A stretch of DNA of 64,000 bases from Danxiaibacter sp048498555 (GTDB lineage Bacteria > Bacteroidota > Bacteroidia > Chitinophagales > Chitinophagaceae). The stretch covers positions 62,001 to 126,000 of the forward strand of contig JBEHXT010000008.1 of the NCBI GenBank assembly GCA_048498555.1, read 5' to 3'. The translations under genes and the position numbers were made by a program. Under the pieces are notes generated by a model. That model searched no databases. It was given only the letters and a program-made list of their open reading frames with translations, and had not been told where the DNA came from. How positions within the stretch are numbered: position 1 is the first letter of the stretch; each line of letters begins with the position of its first letter. This document shows positions 8,243 through 16,984 of this stretch, one piece after another.

Positions 8243-8263
8243 CAAAAATAGTTGGCTCCAACT
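8243..8263 (-). promoter_or_regulatory. Putative asnA promoter with adjoining palindrome
   Basis: On the minus strand TATTTTTG (8243-8250) matches TAnnTTTG exactly, 63 bases before the asnA ATG. Directly upstream lies the palindrome AGTTGGCTCCAACT (8250-8263, six-base arms), which would cover the spacer between the -33 and -7 elements. A repressor or AsnC-like activator could bind there; the regulator is unknown. Confidence 0.4.
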
Positions 8264-8380
8264 TGCCAAATGTAATCGAATGCATGATTTTCAGCGTGCT
8301 CAAACGATTTTGTTATTAATAATTTCTTAATTTGAGTGCACCATTCCTTTGTAAAACGTACCATTATTTTGCATGCTTAT

Positions 8381-8968
8381 ATGAAATTGGACCAGGAAAT
8401 ATGCTGCTGGGAGAAGATGAAACATGGCGATCAGCGCTCATTTGCCGAGCTGTTTGATAGCTATTGGGAAGGCCTTTTCCAATATGCTTACCGTACGCTC
8501 AGATGCAGGGAAGATGCCCAGGAAGTTGTTCAGGAATTGTTTGTACATCTATGGAACAAGCGTGAAAACCTTCCTGATGTTCAATCTGTTTCTCCCTATC
8601 TTTTTACTTCACTCAAGAACAGGTTGCTGAATCATTTCGCAAAGAAAAAAGTATCGCTCACTGTACTTAATGAGGCTGAACAAATAGCTGCATCCAGCTC
8701 CGCAACCGACATCCTTCATAAAAAAGACACCGAGAAAATACTACGTTCGAAAGTTGCACAGCTTCCGGAAAAAATGCAACGGGTCTATAACATGTATCAT
8801 TTCGATGAATTAAATATTGATGAGATTGCAAGCTGCACCGGAAATTCCCCGCAAACTATACGCAACCAGCTCAATGTAGCCTCCCAAAAAATGCAGGCCA
8901 GCCTGAGTAAAGCCGACGATATTATTATTTGGGCAGGAATTATTTTTACGCTTTTCAAAAAAAATTAG
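8381..8968 (+). CDS. ECF RNA polymerase sigma factor (Bacteroidota SusC/D type)
   Basis: A 195-residue sigma-70 family protein that should direct transcription of the downstream SusC/SusD genes. Region 2 spans about residues 12-80 (SFAELFDSYWEGLFQYAYRTL, then EDAQEVVQELFVHLW). Region 4 spans about 105-165 (LPEKMQRVYNMYHFDELNIDEIA with the helix-turn-helix TGNSPQTIRNQL). I chose the ATG at 8381 because the longer frame needs a GTG 15 codons earlier and adds residues not seen in the family. A FecR-type anti-sigma gene follows after 50 bases, so activity is probably released by a signal from the SusC receptor. A weak promoter-like TTTTG...TAATTTG lies at 8308-8334. Confidence 0.92.
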   Translation: MKLDQEICCWEKMKHGDQRSFAELFDSYWEGLFQYAYRTLRCREDAQEVVQELFVHLWNKRENLPDVQSVSPYLFTSLKNRLLNHFAKKKVSLTVLNEAEQIAASSSATDILHKKDTEKILRSKVAQLPEKMQRVYNMYHFDELNIDEIASCTGNSPQTIRNQLNVASQKMQASLSKADDIIIWAGIIFTLFKKN

Positions 8969-9018
8969 CCCGCGACTAGTTAACCTCTATTAATTTTTTG
9001 TCTTTCATAGTATAAAGC

Positions 9019-9963
9019 ATGGATAATTTGAATAGTGATGAGTATATACAGTCGCTACTGAAAAAGTATGCGAACGATGAATGTTCAGAACAGGAGCTGG
9101 CAGTGTTGCATAATTGGCTGGATGCAAAGGCAGCAGCCGGAGATGATTATAAATTCATTGATAAGGAGGATAAGAAAAACGTACATGATGAAATTTTATC
9201 GGATACGATATCAGCAACAGGCGTCCAGGTAAAAAGTATTAAGTGGTGGCGTTACCTTTCTGTTGCTGCCAGCCTTTTATGCTTAGTTGCTGGCGTATAT
9301 TATTTTTCTTCCGGCAACAAAAAGATGATTGCTCTTAACACAAGTGCGGGGCATATTAGCAAAGAAGTATTGCCCGATGGAAGCACTATTTGGTTGAATG
9401 AGAATACGCAAGTTGTTTACGCGTCAGATTTTGAAAACAACCGCAGCCTGGAAATAAAAGGGGGAGAGGTATTTTTTGAAGTTAAGAAAGATGCGTCTCA
9501 TCCATTTACCGTAATCACAAACGATGTACGCACTGTAGTAAAAGGAACATCTTTTTCTGTGAAGAAAATGACGGTGGGTGATGTTAAAGTATCTGTGGTG
9601 ACGGGTAAAGTGCTGGTTAGTAAACATGCGGACACACTGGGCTTTATTCTTCCCGGGCAGCGGCTGCGCTATGCTTCGGCAATTAACAAAGTAAGAATTG
9701 ATTCTGCCTTGTCGCTTGAAGCAAACGGATGGATCAACGGAGAAATCCTTTTACAGAATGTATCTGTGAATGAAGTGGCAGACTGGTTGCAGAATCACTT
9801 TTCTGTAAATGTTGAGAACAGGAAGGACGGCTATGCAGGCGAATACCATCTTCAGGTAGACAGAAACATCACCATAGAAAAGGTGCTTAATATATTGAAT
9901 TTACTAGGTGCTAAAAATAACGTTCGATTCATTCTCCAAAACAATACAGTAATTATTCAGTAA
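9019..9963 (+). CDS. FecR-family anti-sigma factor
   Basis: A 314-residue inner-membrane protein that holds the neighbouring ECF sigma factor inactive and relays an outer-membrane signal. The cytoplasmic part (residues 1-75) has the acidic helical sigma-binding region (NSDEYIQSLLKKYANDECSE). One transmembrane helix spans about 77-96. The periplasmic FecR domain covers about 110-210 (TSAGHISKEVLPDGSTIWLNEN...) and the DUF4974-like C-terminal domain about 235-314, which resembles the STN domain of the receptor and probably contacts it. The susC gene follows after only 17 bases, so the genes are cotranscribed. Confidence 0.93.
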   Translation: MDNLNSDEYIQSLLKKYANDECSEQELAVLHNWLDAKAAAGDDYKFIDKEDKKNVHDEILSDTISATGVQVKSIKWWRYLSVAASLLCLVAGVYYFSSGNKKMIALNTSAGHISKEVLPDGSTIWLNENTQVVYASDFENNRSLEIKGGEVFFEVKKDASHPFTVITNDVRTVVKGTSFSVKKMTVGDVKVSVVTGKVLVSKHADTLGFILPGQRLRYASAINKVRIDSALSLEANGWINGEILLQNVSVNEVADWLQNHFSVNVENRKDGYAGEYHLQVDRNITIEKVLNILNLLGAKNNVRFILQNNTVIIQ

Positions 9964-9980
9964 CCCAAATACATAACAGC

Positions 9981-12900
9981 ATGAAGAAATCTTTCATTAC
10001 TGTGAAAGCAACGCGCTTGCTTTCAGGGCTGGGTATTGTCTTTTGCGTAACGGCAGTAGCCCCGTCAGCCGTCCTTGCGCAGAAGAAAGATCCACTCCAG
10101 ACCAATATAAGTATCGAGGCAGAAAAGCAGCCGCTGGAAAAGTTACTTACGCAAATAGTTGCATCCACACAGGTTAAACTGGCCTACGATGTAAATGAGA
10201 TAAAAAAATATACCGTTACGCTTAGGGAAAAGAAAAGCCTTACGGTAGAGGACTTGTTGAAGAGAGTTCTGCAGCAAACCAATCTTACTTACGAGACACA
10301 GTCAAATACCATTGTTATTTACGAAAAAGCAAAGAACGGTTCTTCCGAAACAGGCTTCCATTCCGGGTATACAGTTAACAACGCTTCTTACCAGGTTCAA
10401 AAGCAAACAATAGAAGGCACTGTTATGGATGAAAACGGTCCTTTGCAAAATGCAAGCGTTTTTATTAAGAGTGCAGGCAGTGGTACCGTTACAAACGAAA
10501 AGGGGATTTTTTCTATTGAAAGTGATGAAGCAGAAACGCAGGTAACTGTTATGCTGGTTGGATACCAAACAAAGAATGTAACTGTAAAAGCAGGCGCATC
10601 TAATGTAATTGTGCTGCTGCGATCTGTTGCGCAATTAGACAGCGTTGTAGTTATAGGATACGGCACACAGCAGCGCACTAAAGTAACGGGTGCTGTTAGT
10701 AAAGTGTTGCTGGATAAAGTAAGCTCACGTTCTGTAAATAACCCTGTTGAAATATTGCAGGGCAAGGTTGCTGGTGTATACGTACAAAACAATGGTGGTG
10801 ACCCCACCGCTGGCCCAAGTGTGAATATTCGTGGCCTTGGTGGCATCAACGGCGAACAGGCTTTGTGGGTGGTTGATGGTGTTGCATTCTATTCAGGTGC
10901 GCCGCTGGTAAACCCGAATGATATTGAATCTATGTCCGTGTTAAAAGATGCAGCTGCGGCAATTTATGGGGCAAGGGCATCCGGCGGTGTTATTCTTGTT
11001 ACCACCAAAAAAGGAAAGAGCGGTGCAAGCACGGTTAATGTGGATGCCAAATATGGTACACAGGAAGCATGGAGAAAGCTACATTCTTTAAACGCCAATG
11101 ATTATGCTGAGACAATGAACCTGGCAGCTGATAATGCAGGCAGGCAAAGGGATCCGGCGTTTGATGCCTCCGTTTATCCTGAGGGGCATATTACACAAAC
11201 CGACTGGATGGATGATGTTTTCCGCAAGGGTACCATTCAGGAGTATAATGTTAGCCTTAGTGGTGGTAATGAAAAATCAACGCACTACCTTTCTTTCGGA
11301 TACCGTGATAACCAGGGCATTTTGCTGAACACACGCAGCCAGCGTGCTATACTTCGCCTTAATACTGATTACCAGGTAAAGAAGTGGTTAAAAATAGGAG
11401 AGAACCTTTCTTATACTGTGACCGGTGGCCGTGGGGCAAATACTACAAGCACTGGTAGTGGCGCTATTCTTATGGCAATTGCATATCCATCTAACGTAGC
11501 GCCTTATACGTCAACCGGCGCCTACAGTGGCGTTCCGGAACAATATGCAGGTTCTTATGGTGACGTGCTAAACCCGGTGGCATTGCTGATGCGCAATGAC
11601 TACACTAACCCAGTCAATACTTTATATTTCAACCCTTACGCAGAAATAAATATTGTAAAAGGACTTACATTCCGTTCAAACTTCTCTTATACATATGGCA
11701 ATAATTTCTCCAAGAATTTTCAGCCACGCATATTAGAAAGTGGTAAGAAATTTTACAACAACTACCTCGATTATTCTGCTGGTAACTGGAAAGACCTGCT
11801 GGCAGAACAAATCCTTACTTACACACATCGTTTTGGCAAGTCGCACAATCTTTCAGCCAACTTTATCTACGCTTACCAGGAAAATGTAAACAACTCGTTT
11901 GCAGTTCAGGGTCAAAATCTTCCTGATGAAAGAGAAGACCTGCTTTACCTGGGCAATGCCACAGAATTCCCTAACAAACCATCAAGCGGAAGATGGCAGG
12001 AGTCATTGCTTTCTTACGCAGGAAGAATTGCGTACGACTTCCGAAACAAATACATGGTAACGGCAAGTATTCGCCGCGATGGAACTTCTAAGATTCCTAG
12101 CCAGAACCGTTGGCAATGGTATCCTGCAGTTACTGCCGGCTGGAGAATTAAAGAAGAAGATTTTCTGCAAAGAAGCCTTTGGCTAAGTGACCTGAAATTG
12201 CGTGGCAGCTACGGGATACTAGGAAACCTTGGTTCATTGCCTTCCAACGCATTTAATGTACCGCTTGCAGCAACTACAGCATATATCGGCCAAACACCTG
12301 TTGGTGCATATGGCTATGCAGAAGATGCCATCTCCAATCCTGACTTAAAATGGGCGCAATCACGCCAGACAAATATTGGCCTGGATGCGGCTTTCTTCAA
12401 CAGCCATTTCACAGTTGCGGCAGATTATTTTATTAAGAAGACGGAAGACATGTTGTTACCCGTATCATTGCCCGGAACAGCTGGTGTATCGCAGGTAATG
12501 TGGAAGAATGTTGGTAATGCAGAAGACCGTGGCGTGGAACTGAGCCTGGGTTATCAGAATGTAACAAGAGGCGGATTACAATATTCAGTTAACGCCAATC
12601 TTTCCAGTATAAAGAACAAGGTACTTTCGCTCGATGAGTTTTCAAGCTTTGCTTCCGGTGGCGATGTAAGGGGGGTATTAACGCCGGGCCGTGTTGCTGA
12701 AGGCCAGCCCTTATATGCGTACTATGTTGTTCCCTCTGCAGGATTATTTAAAACTCAGCAGGAAATAGACAGTTATGTTGGAAAAGACGGTAGCAAAATT
12801 CAACCCAATGCAGTTCCCGGAAATATGAAGTTTAAAGATGTAAATGGTGATGGGAAGATTGATAATAATGACCGCCAGTTTATGGGTAGCGCATATCCAT

Positions 12901-13391
12901 CATTTTCTTACGGATTTAGCTTTAACCTCAGCTACAAAGGATTTGACCTGAATATGTTCCTGCAAGGCGTACAGGGCAACAAGATCTTTAATGCATTGAA
13001 GTTCCTTGGCCAGAGTGCAAGTGTTCAGCAAGGGTTTAACCTGTTGAATTCTGTAAAGAACGCCTGGACACCTGAGAATCCAAATGCCGATATTCCACGT
13101 GTTTCATTGTCTGATCCCAATGGTGATTTTAGTACAACTTCAAGCTGGTACATTGAGAACGGATCATACATGCGTATCAAGAACCTTACATTGGGCTATA
13201 CGCTTCCTGCGCAACTCACAAGGAAGGCAGGTTTGAATACAGTTCGTTTTTACGTAACGGCTAATAACCTTGTAACCTTTACAAATTACTCTGGATTTGA
13301 TCCCGAAGTAGGCCTCGATCAATATGGAATTGACAAAGGAAGGTATCCTCAGGCCCGTTCCATTTTTATTGGTTTAAATGTAAATCTCTGA
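9981..13391 (+). CDS. SusC/RagA-type TonB-linked outer-membrane receptor with STN domain
   Basis: A 1136-residue outer-membrane importer that works with the SusD lipoprotein encoded next to it. Order: signal peptide (about 1-34), STN signalling domain (about 45-115), carboxypeptidase-regulatory-like domain (about 143-215, IEGTVMDENGPLQNASVFI), TonB box region DSVVVIGYGTQ, plug domain (about 225-345, ending GASGGVILVTTKKGK-like), then a 22-strand barrel to the C-terminus. The STN domain fits trans-envelope signalling to FecR. Substrate cannot be read from the sequence. The phosphodiesterase-phosphatase gene downstream suggests a phosphorylated organic compound rather than a plain glycan, since no glycosidase lies in the cluster. 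Confidence 0.95.
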   Translation: MKKSFITVKATRLLSGLGIVFCVTAVAPSAVLAQKKDPLQTNISIEAEKQPLEKLLTQIVASTQVKLAYDVNEIKKYTVTLREKKSLTVEDLLKRVLQQTNLTYETQSNTIVIYEKAKNGSSETGFHSGYTVNNASYQVQKQTIEGTVMDENGPLQNASVFIKSAGSGTVTNEKGIFSIESDEAETQVTVMLVGYQTKNVTVKAGASNVIVLLRSVAQLDSVVVIGYGTQQRTKVTGAVSKVLLDKVSSRSVNNPVEILQGKVAGVYVQNNGGDPTAGPSVNIRGLGGINGEQALWVVDGVAFYSGAPLVNPNDIESMSVLKDAAAAIYGARASGGVILVTTKKGKSGASTVNVDAKYGTQEAWRKLHSLNANDYAETMNLAADNAGRQRDPAFDASVYPEGHITQTDWMDDVFRKGTIQEYNVSLSGGNEKSTHYLSFGYRDNQGILLNTRSQRAILRLNTDYQVKKWLKIGENLSYTVTGGRGANTTSTGSGAILMAIAYPSNVAPYTSTGAYSGVPEQYAGSYGDVLNPVALLMRNDYTNPVNTLYFNPYAEINIVKGLTFRSNFSYTYGNNFSKNFQPRILESGKKFYNNYLDYSAGNWKDLLAEQILTYTHRFGKSHNLSANFIYAYQENVNNSFAVQGQNLPDEREDLLYLGNATEFPNKPSSGRWQESLLSYAGRIAYDFRNKYMVTASIRRDGTSKIPSQNRWQWYPAVTAGWRIKEEDFLQRSLWLSDLKLRGSYGILGNLGSLPSNAFNVPLAATTAYIGQTPVGAYGYAEDAISNPDLKWAQSRQTNIGLDAAFFNSHFTVAADYFIKKTEDMLLPVSLPGTAGVSQVMWKNVGNAEDRGVELSLGYQNVTRGGLQYSVNANLSSIKNKVLSLDEFSSFASGGDVRGVLTPGRVAEGQPLYAYYVVPSAGLFKTQQEIDSYVGKDGSKIQPNAVPGNMKFKDVNGDGKIDNNDRQFMGSAYPSFSYGFSFNLSYKGFDLNMFLQGVQGNKIFNALKFLGQSASVQQGFNLLNSVKNAWTPENPNADIPRVSLSDPNGDFSTTSSWYIENGSYMRIKNLTLGYTLPAQLTRKAGLNTVRFYVTANNLVTFTNYSGFDPEVGLDQYGIDKGRYPQARSIFIGLNVNL

Positions 13392-13405
13392 TCAGCTAAA
13401 ACTCA

Positions 13406-14932
13406 ATGACAATGTTGAAGAAAACACACTCAATTATATCTACGGCACTCGTTGCGATAGCAGCGTTTACATCCTGTGCAAAAAAACTGGATATTGTTCC
13501 GCAGGGATCGCCAACATCAGCAACCTTTTGGCAAACGCAGGACGATGCCGTTAAAGCAGCTAACGCCATGTACGATCAATTCGACGGCGAAGAATTTTAT
13601 GGCCGTGGGTTTATGTGGTTTATAAACGCCAGTGATGATATGGTTACCGGCCGCGTTAAAGGCCAGGCTGATAACATGAAGGATTTTAACTCATCTTATA
13701 TCGGAGGTTCTTATTCGGAGCCACAATGGAAAATGAGGTATATCGTAATCAAGCGTGCAAATGACATTATTCGCAATGTGCCGGCAATATCCATGGATGA
13801 GTCTTTGAAAAAGAGAATACTCGGTGAAGCTTATTTTCTAAGCGGACTGATGTATTTCCAAATGGCTTCGAATTATGGTGATGAAAGAGCCGGTGTACCT
13901 ATTATTGACAGGGAGAATCCATCCAACTATATGATTCCACGCGCAAAGAATGTGGATGAGAATTATGCTTATATTGAGTCTGATTTAAAAATGGCAGCGG
14001 AACTGTTGCCTTATTTTGATCAACTGAGCACGGATGATTATGGCAGGGCGCACAAGACTGCAGCATGGGCTTATCTTTCTAAAATGTACCTGTACAGAAA
14101 AGATTATGTGAATGCTGAGAAATATGCCGATTCAATTATACAAAGCGGCAAACATGCGTTGCTGCCGGATTTCAAAAGTGTATTTTATATTGCCAATAAC
14201 TGGTCCAAAGAATACATTTGGTCAGCAGTGAGCAATACCTTGTGGGGAAGTATCCTGCCAGGTTGTATGCTTGAAAACAAAGGTTGGGGTAAATACAATG
14301 GCTGGGGGTATTACATGCCAACGCAGGAATTGTATAATGCCTATGAAGCAGGTGATAAAAGGAGAGCAGCGACCATTCTTAAACCCGGTGACAGGTTCGT
14401 TTATTTTGGTGATTCAATGACTTATTCTTCCAGCAACAGCACGTCTGGTTACCAGTTTAATAAATACATGGAGCCATTCAGTTATCCCGGAGGAATTCAT
14501 TTGAACCCGAACGGAGATCATCCAACTACGGATCTGAATGTGCCTTTGATTCGTTATGCTGAAATCATTTTGATTAAAGCTGAAGCGGAATTAATGCAGA
14601 ATAAGAATGCAGATAATGAGCTGAACATGATTCGCAAAAGAGCATGGGGCAGCGCGGATGAAAATCACTATCCGAAACTTTCCGGTGCTACTATGGCCGA
14701 TCTTAAGAATGAAAGAAGAAGAGAACTGGCTGGTGAGTGGGCTGATCGTCATCGCGACCTTGTACGCTGGGGTGATGCGCAGGCTGCTTATGCAAAACCA
14801 CTTCACGGAGCTGATGGACAAGTAATATGGGGCGCAAGGAATTTCAATCCTACTGTGCACAATGTGTGGGCGGTTCCGCAAAGTGAAATTGACAATAGCG
14901 GTGGGCTGATAACGCAAAATGCGGGTTGGTAG
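13406..14932 (+). CDS. SusD/RagB-type substrate-binding outer-membrane lipoprotein
   Basis: A 508-residue surface lipoprotein that forms the lid on the SusC barrel. The signal peptide ends in a lipobox FTSC (Cys at about residue 24). The N-terminal helical TPR-like region contains the family's SATFWQTQDDAVKAANAMYD motif. The C-terminal RagB/SusD part has PLIRYAEIILIKAEAELM and the closing RRRELAGEWADRHRDLVRWG block. The gene starts 15 bases after susC. Two start codons two codons apart (MTML) are possible. The transcription unit appears to end at the terminator at 15097-15139. Confidence 0.94.
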   Translation: MTMLKKTHSIISTALVAIAAFTSCAKKLDIVPQGSPTSATFWQTQDDAVKAANAMYDQFDGEEFYGRGFMWFINASDDMVTGRVKGQADNMKDFNSSYIGGSYSEPQWKMRYIVIKRANDIIRNVPAISMDESLKKRILGEAYFLSGLMYFQMASNYGDERAGVPIIDRENPSNYMIPRAKNVDENYAYIESDLKMAAELLPYFDQLSTDDYGRAHKTAAWAYLSKMYLYRKDYVNAEKYADSIIQSGKHALLPDFKSVFYIANNWSKEYIWSAVSNTLWGSILPGCMLENKGWGKYNGWGYYMPTQELYNAYEAGDKRRAATILKPGDRFVYFGDSMTYSSSNSTSGYQFNKYMEPFSYPGGIHLNPNGDHPTTDLNVPLIRYAEIILIKAEAELMQNKNADNELNMIRKRAWGSADENHYPKLSGATMADLKNERRRELAGEWADRHRDLVRWGDAQAAYAKPLHGADGQVIWGARNFNPTVHNVWAVPQSEIDNSGGLITQNAGW

Positions 14933-14959
14933 ATATTACCATTGATCGAAAAATGATAA

Positions 14960-15000
14960 TTTAATATGTCCTACACTTTAAAAGTGTAGGACATATTAAA
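14960..15000. repeat. 41-base perfect palindrome after susD
   Basis: Two perfect 20-base arms (TTTAATATGTCCTACACTTT and its complement) flank a single central A. It lies 28 bases after the SusD stop. With no U-rich tail after a GC stem it is not a standard terminator, although it is a very stable hairpin that could protect the susD mRNA 3' end or act as a cruciform or protein-binding site. Confidence 0.85.
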
Positions 15001-15096
15001 AGAGAAGATCTGTCATCGGCAGAAAAGGATACATTCCACAATGTTGATGATGAACGTATAACTAATCGACGGTGGTCGAAAAATTATAAGCTGACT

Positions 15097-15139
15097 GTAC
15101 CAGGTTCTGGAATTATCTTCCCGTTCCTGGTACTTTTTT
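15097..15139 (+). terminator. Rho-independent terminator at end of the SusCD unit
   Basis: The stem GTACCAGG/CCTGGTAC with a long loop of about 21 bases is followed by TTTTTT. The next gene starts only 20 bases after it, so the terminator may be partly leaky or the phosphatase gene may use its own start site. Confidence 0.75.
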
Positions 15140-15158
15140 GTAGATAAAAATTACAGTA

Positions 15159-16967
15159 ATGATAAGAAGTAGTATTTTTTTGTTGTTGATGTTCTTAAGT
15201 CTTTTTAGTGTTGCCCAACCTGTTGCATATACAGTTGCCAATGCACATTCTCACAACGATTATGAACAAAAGGAGCCGTTCTGGCTGGCATATAATGCAG
15301 GCTTTGGTTCTATTGAAGCTGATATCTTTTTAAAAGATGGCGAGTTGCTCGTATCTCACGATGTGAAAGGATTGCAGCAGCATCGTACACTTGAGGAGTA
15401 TTACCTGAAGCCGGTGTTGTCTTGTTTGCAGAAATACAATGGCCACCCTTATTCGGACACAACACAAAAGTTACAGTTATTGATCGATCTGAAAACCGAA
15501 GGAGTAGCTACGTTAAAGAAGTTGGTTGAGCTGATTGAAAAATATCCTCTTTTACAAACTGGCACAGTGCGTTGGATGATTACTGGAAACAGGCCCGCAG
15601 ATTTTACGGTGTACCCGTCCTATATCTGGTTTGATGGAGATATTTACGAAAACTACAGCGAAGCAAATATGCAGCGTGTTGGGCTGATGAGTGGCAATAT
15701 CAAAAATCTGACACCATGGAACGGGAAGGGTGTAATTCCTGAACCTGGCGCTACGGCGGTAAAACAAATGATAGAAAAGGTCCACGGTATGCACAAACCC
15801 ATCCGCTTTTGGAATGCGCCGGATGTTGTGAATGCGTGGTACAAACTGATGGAGTTAAAAGTTGATTTTATTAATACAGATCATATCGCTGAATTGTCTG
15901 CCTTTTTAAAAAAATTGCCGGCAAACAGTTTTCTTAATAAGGATTTCTATAAAACATATGAGCCGACCTATAAATCGGACGGAACAAATGTAAAACCCAA
16001 AAACATCATTTTGTTGATTGCTGACGGTACAGGCTTGCCGCAGCTCTATGCCGGTTATACTGCAAATGGCGGCAACTTCAATATCTTCAAAATGTTGAAC
16101 ATAGGCTTTTCAAAAACCAGTTCAGATGATGATTATATAACGGATTCAGCCGCGGGTGCAACTGCTTATGCTTCCGGTAAAAAAACAAAGAATCGTTTTA
16201 TTGGTGTAGATAAAACCGGTGCAGCTTTGCCGCCTCTTCCGGTGTATGCACAAAAGAAAAAAATGTCTTCCGGATTAATTACTTCGGGAGAAATAACGGG
16301 TGCCACGCCTGCATGTTTTTATGCACACAGAATGGATCGCGACAGCACTTATGGCATATTGCAGGATCTCGTTTCATCTCCGGTTAATGTAATAATGGGA
16401 TCTGGCGTTAAAGAGTTGGATGCAACGTTATCTTCTCGTCTTAAAGAAAATGGATTTACCATGCTTTCATCTGTAAACGATGCTCAAAAGGCTTCTTCCC
16501 GGAAATTGCTTGTTGTTGATAGCATGGCGGGCCGTTCCATGTTAAACGGGCGTGGTAGCTGGCTACAGGATGCCTTTACGAATACTGTTGGTTTTTTATC
16601 AAAAAACAAAAACGGTTTCTTTATGATGGCGGAAGGTGCGCAGGTTGATAATGGAGGCCACACCAATAAAGTGCCTTATGTGGCTACCGAGGCGATGGAC
16701 TTTGACCAAATGGTTGGAAAGGCATTGGAATTTGCGGATAAGAACGGCGAAACCTTAGTAGTTGTTACAGCCGATCATGAAACGGGAGGCTTAACACTGT
16801 TAAATGGCGATATTCAAAAAGGAGCAGTTGGCGGCCAGTTTTCCACCAATGATCATACTGCGATTCCTGTACCTGTATTTGCATACGGCCCGCAATCTCA
16901 GCAATTCAGAGGTGTGTATGAAAACACCGACGTGTTTAAGAAAATATTGACAGCAATGGGAGAATAA
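15159..16967 (+). CDS. Fusion of AIM6-like phosphodiesterase domain and alkaline phosphatase
   Basis: A 602-residue exported protein with two catalytic parts. After a signal peptide (about 1-19), residues 25-265 resemble the PI-PLC/GDPD-superfamily AIM6-like group: AHSHNDYEQ at 29-37, the metal-binding pattern IEADIFLKDGELLVSHD (Glu53, Asp55, His67). Residues about 280-602 are an alkaline phosphatase: metal ligand Asp289 in IADGTG, nucleophile Ser330 in DSAAGATA, VDNGGHTNK, and the metal site ADHETGG (Asp539, His540). Together they could cleave a phosphodiester and then remove the phosphate. The gene follows the SusCD cluster on the same strand, suggesting scavenging of a phosphodiester compound. 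Function of the combined enzyme is inferred. Confidence 0.88.
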   Translation: MIRSSIFLLLMFLSLFSVAQPVAYTVANAHSHNDYEQKEPFWLAYNAGFGSIEADIFLKDGELLVSHDVKGLQQHRTLEEYYLKPVLSCLQKYNGHPYSDTTQKLQLLIDLKTEGVATLKKLVELIEKYPLLQTGTVRWMITGNRPADFTVYPSYIWFDGDIYENYSEANMQRVGLMSGNIKNLTPWNGKGVIPEPGATAVKQMIEKVHGMHKPIRFWNAPDVVNAWYKLMELKVDFINTDHIAELSAFLKKLPANSFLNKDFYKTYEPTYKSDGTNVKPKNIILLIADGTGLPQLYAGYTANGGNFNIFKMLNIGFSKTSSDDDYITDSAAGATAYASGKKTKNRFIGVDKTGAALPPLPVYAQKKKMSSGLITSGEITGATPACFYAHRMDRDSTYGILQDLVSSPVNVIMGSGVKELDATLSSRLKENGFTMLSSVNDAQKASSRKLLVVDSMAGRSMLNGRGSWLQDAFTNTVGFLSKNKNGFFMMAEGAQVDNGGHTNKVPYVATEAMDFDQMVGKALEFADKNGETLVVVTADHETGGLTLLNGDIQKGAVGGQFSTNDHTAIPVPVFAYGPQSQQFRGVYENTDVFKKILTAMGE

Positions 16968-16984
16968 TATATAGAAAATGGAGT

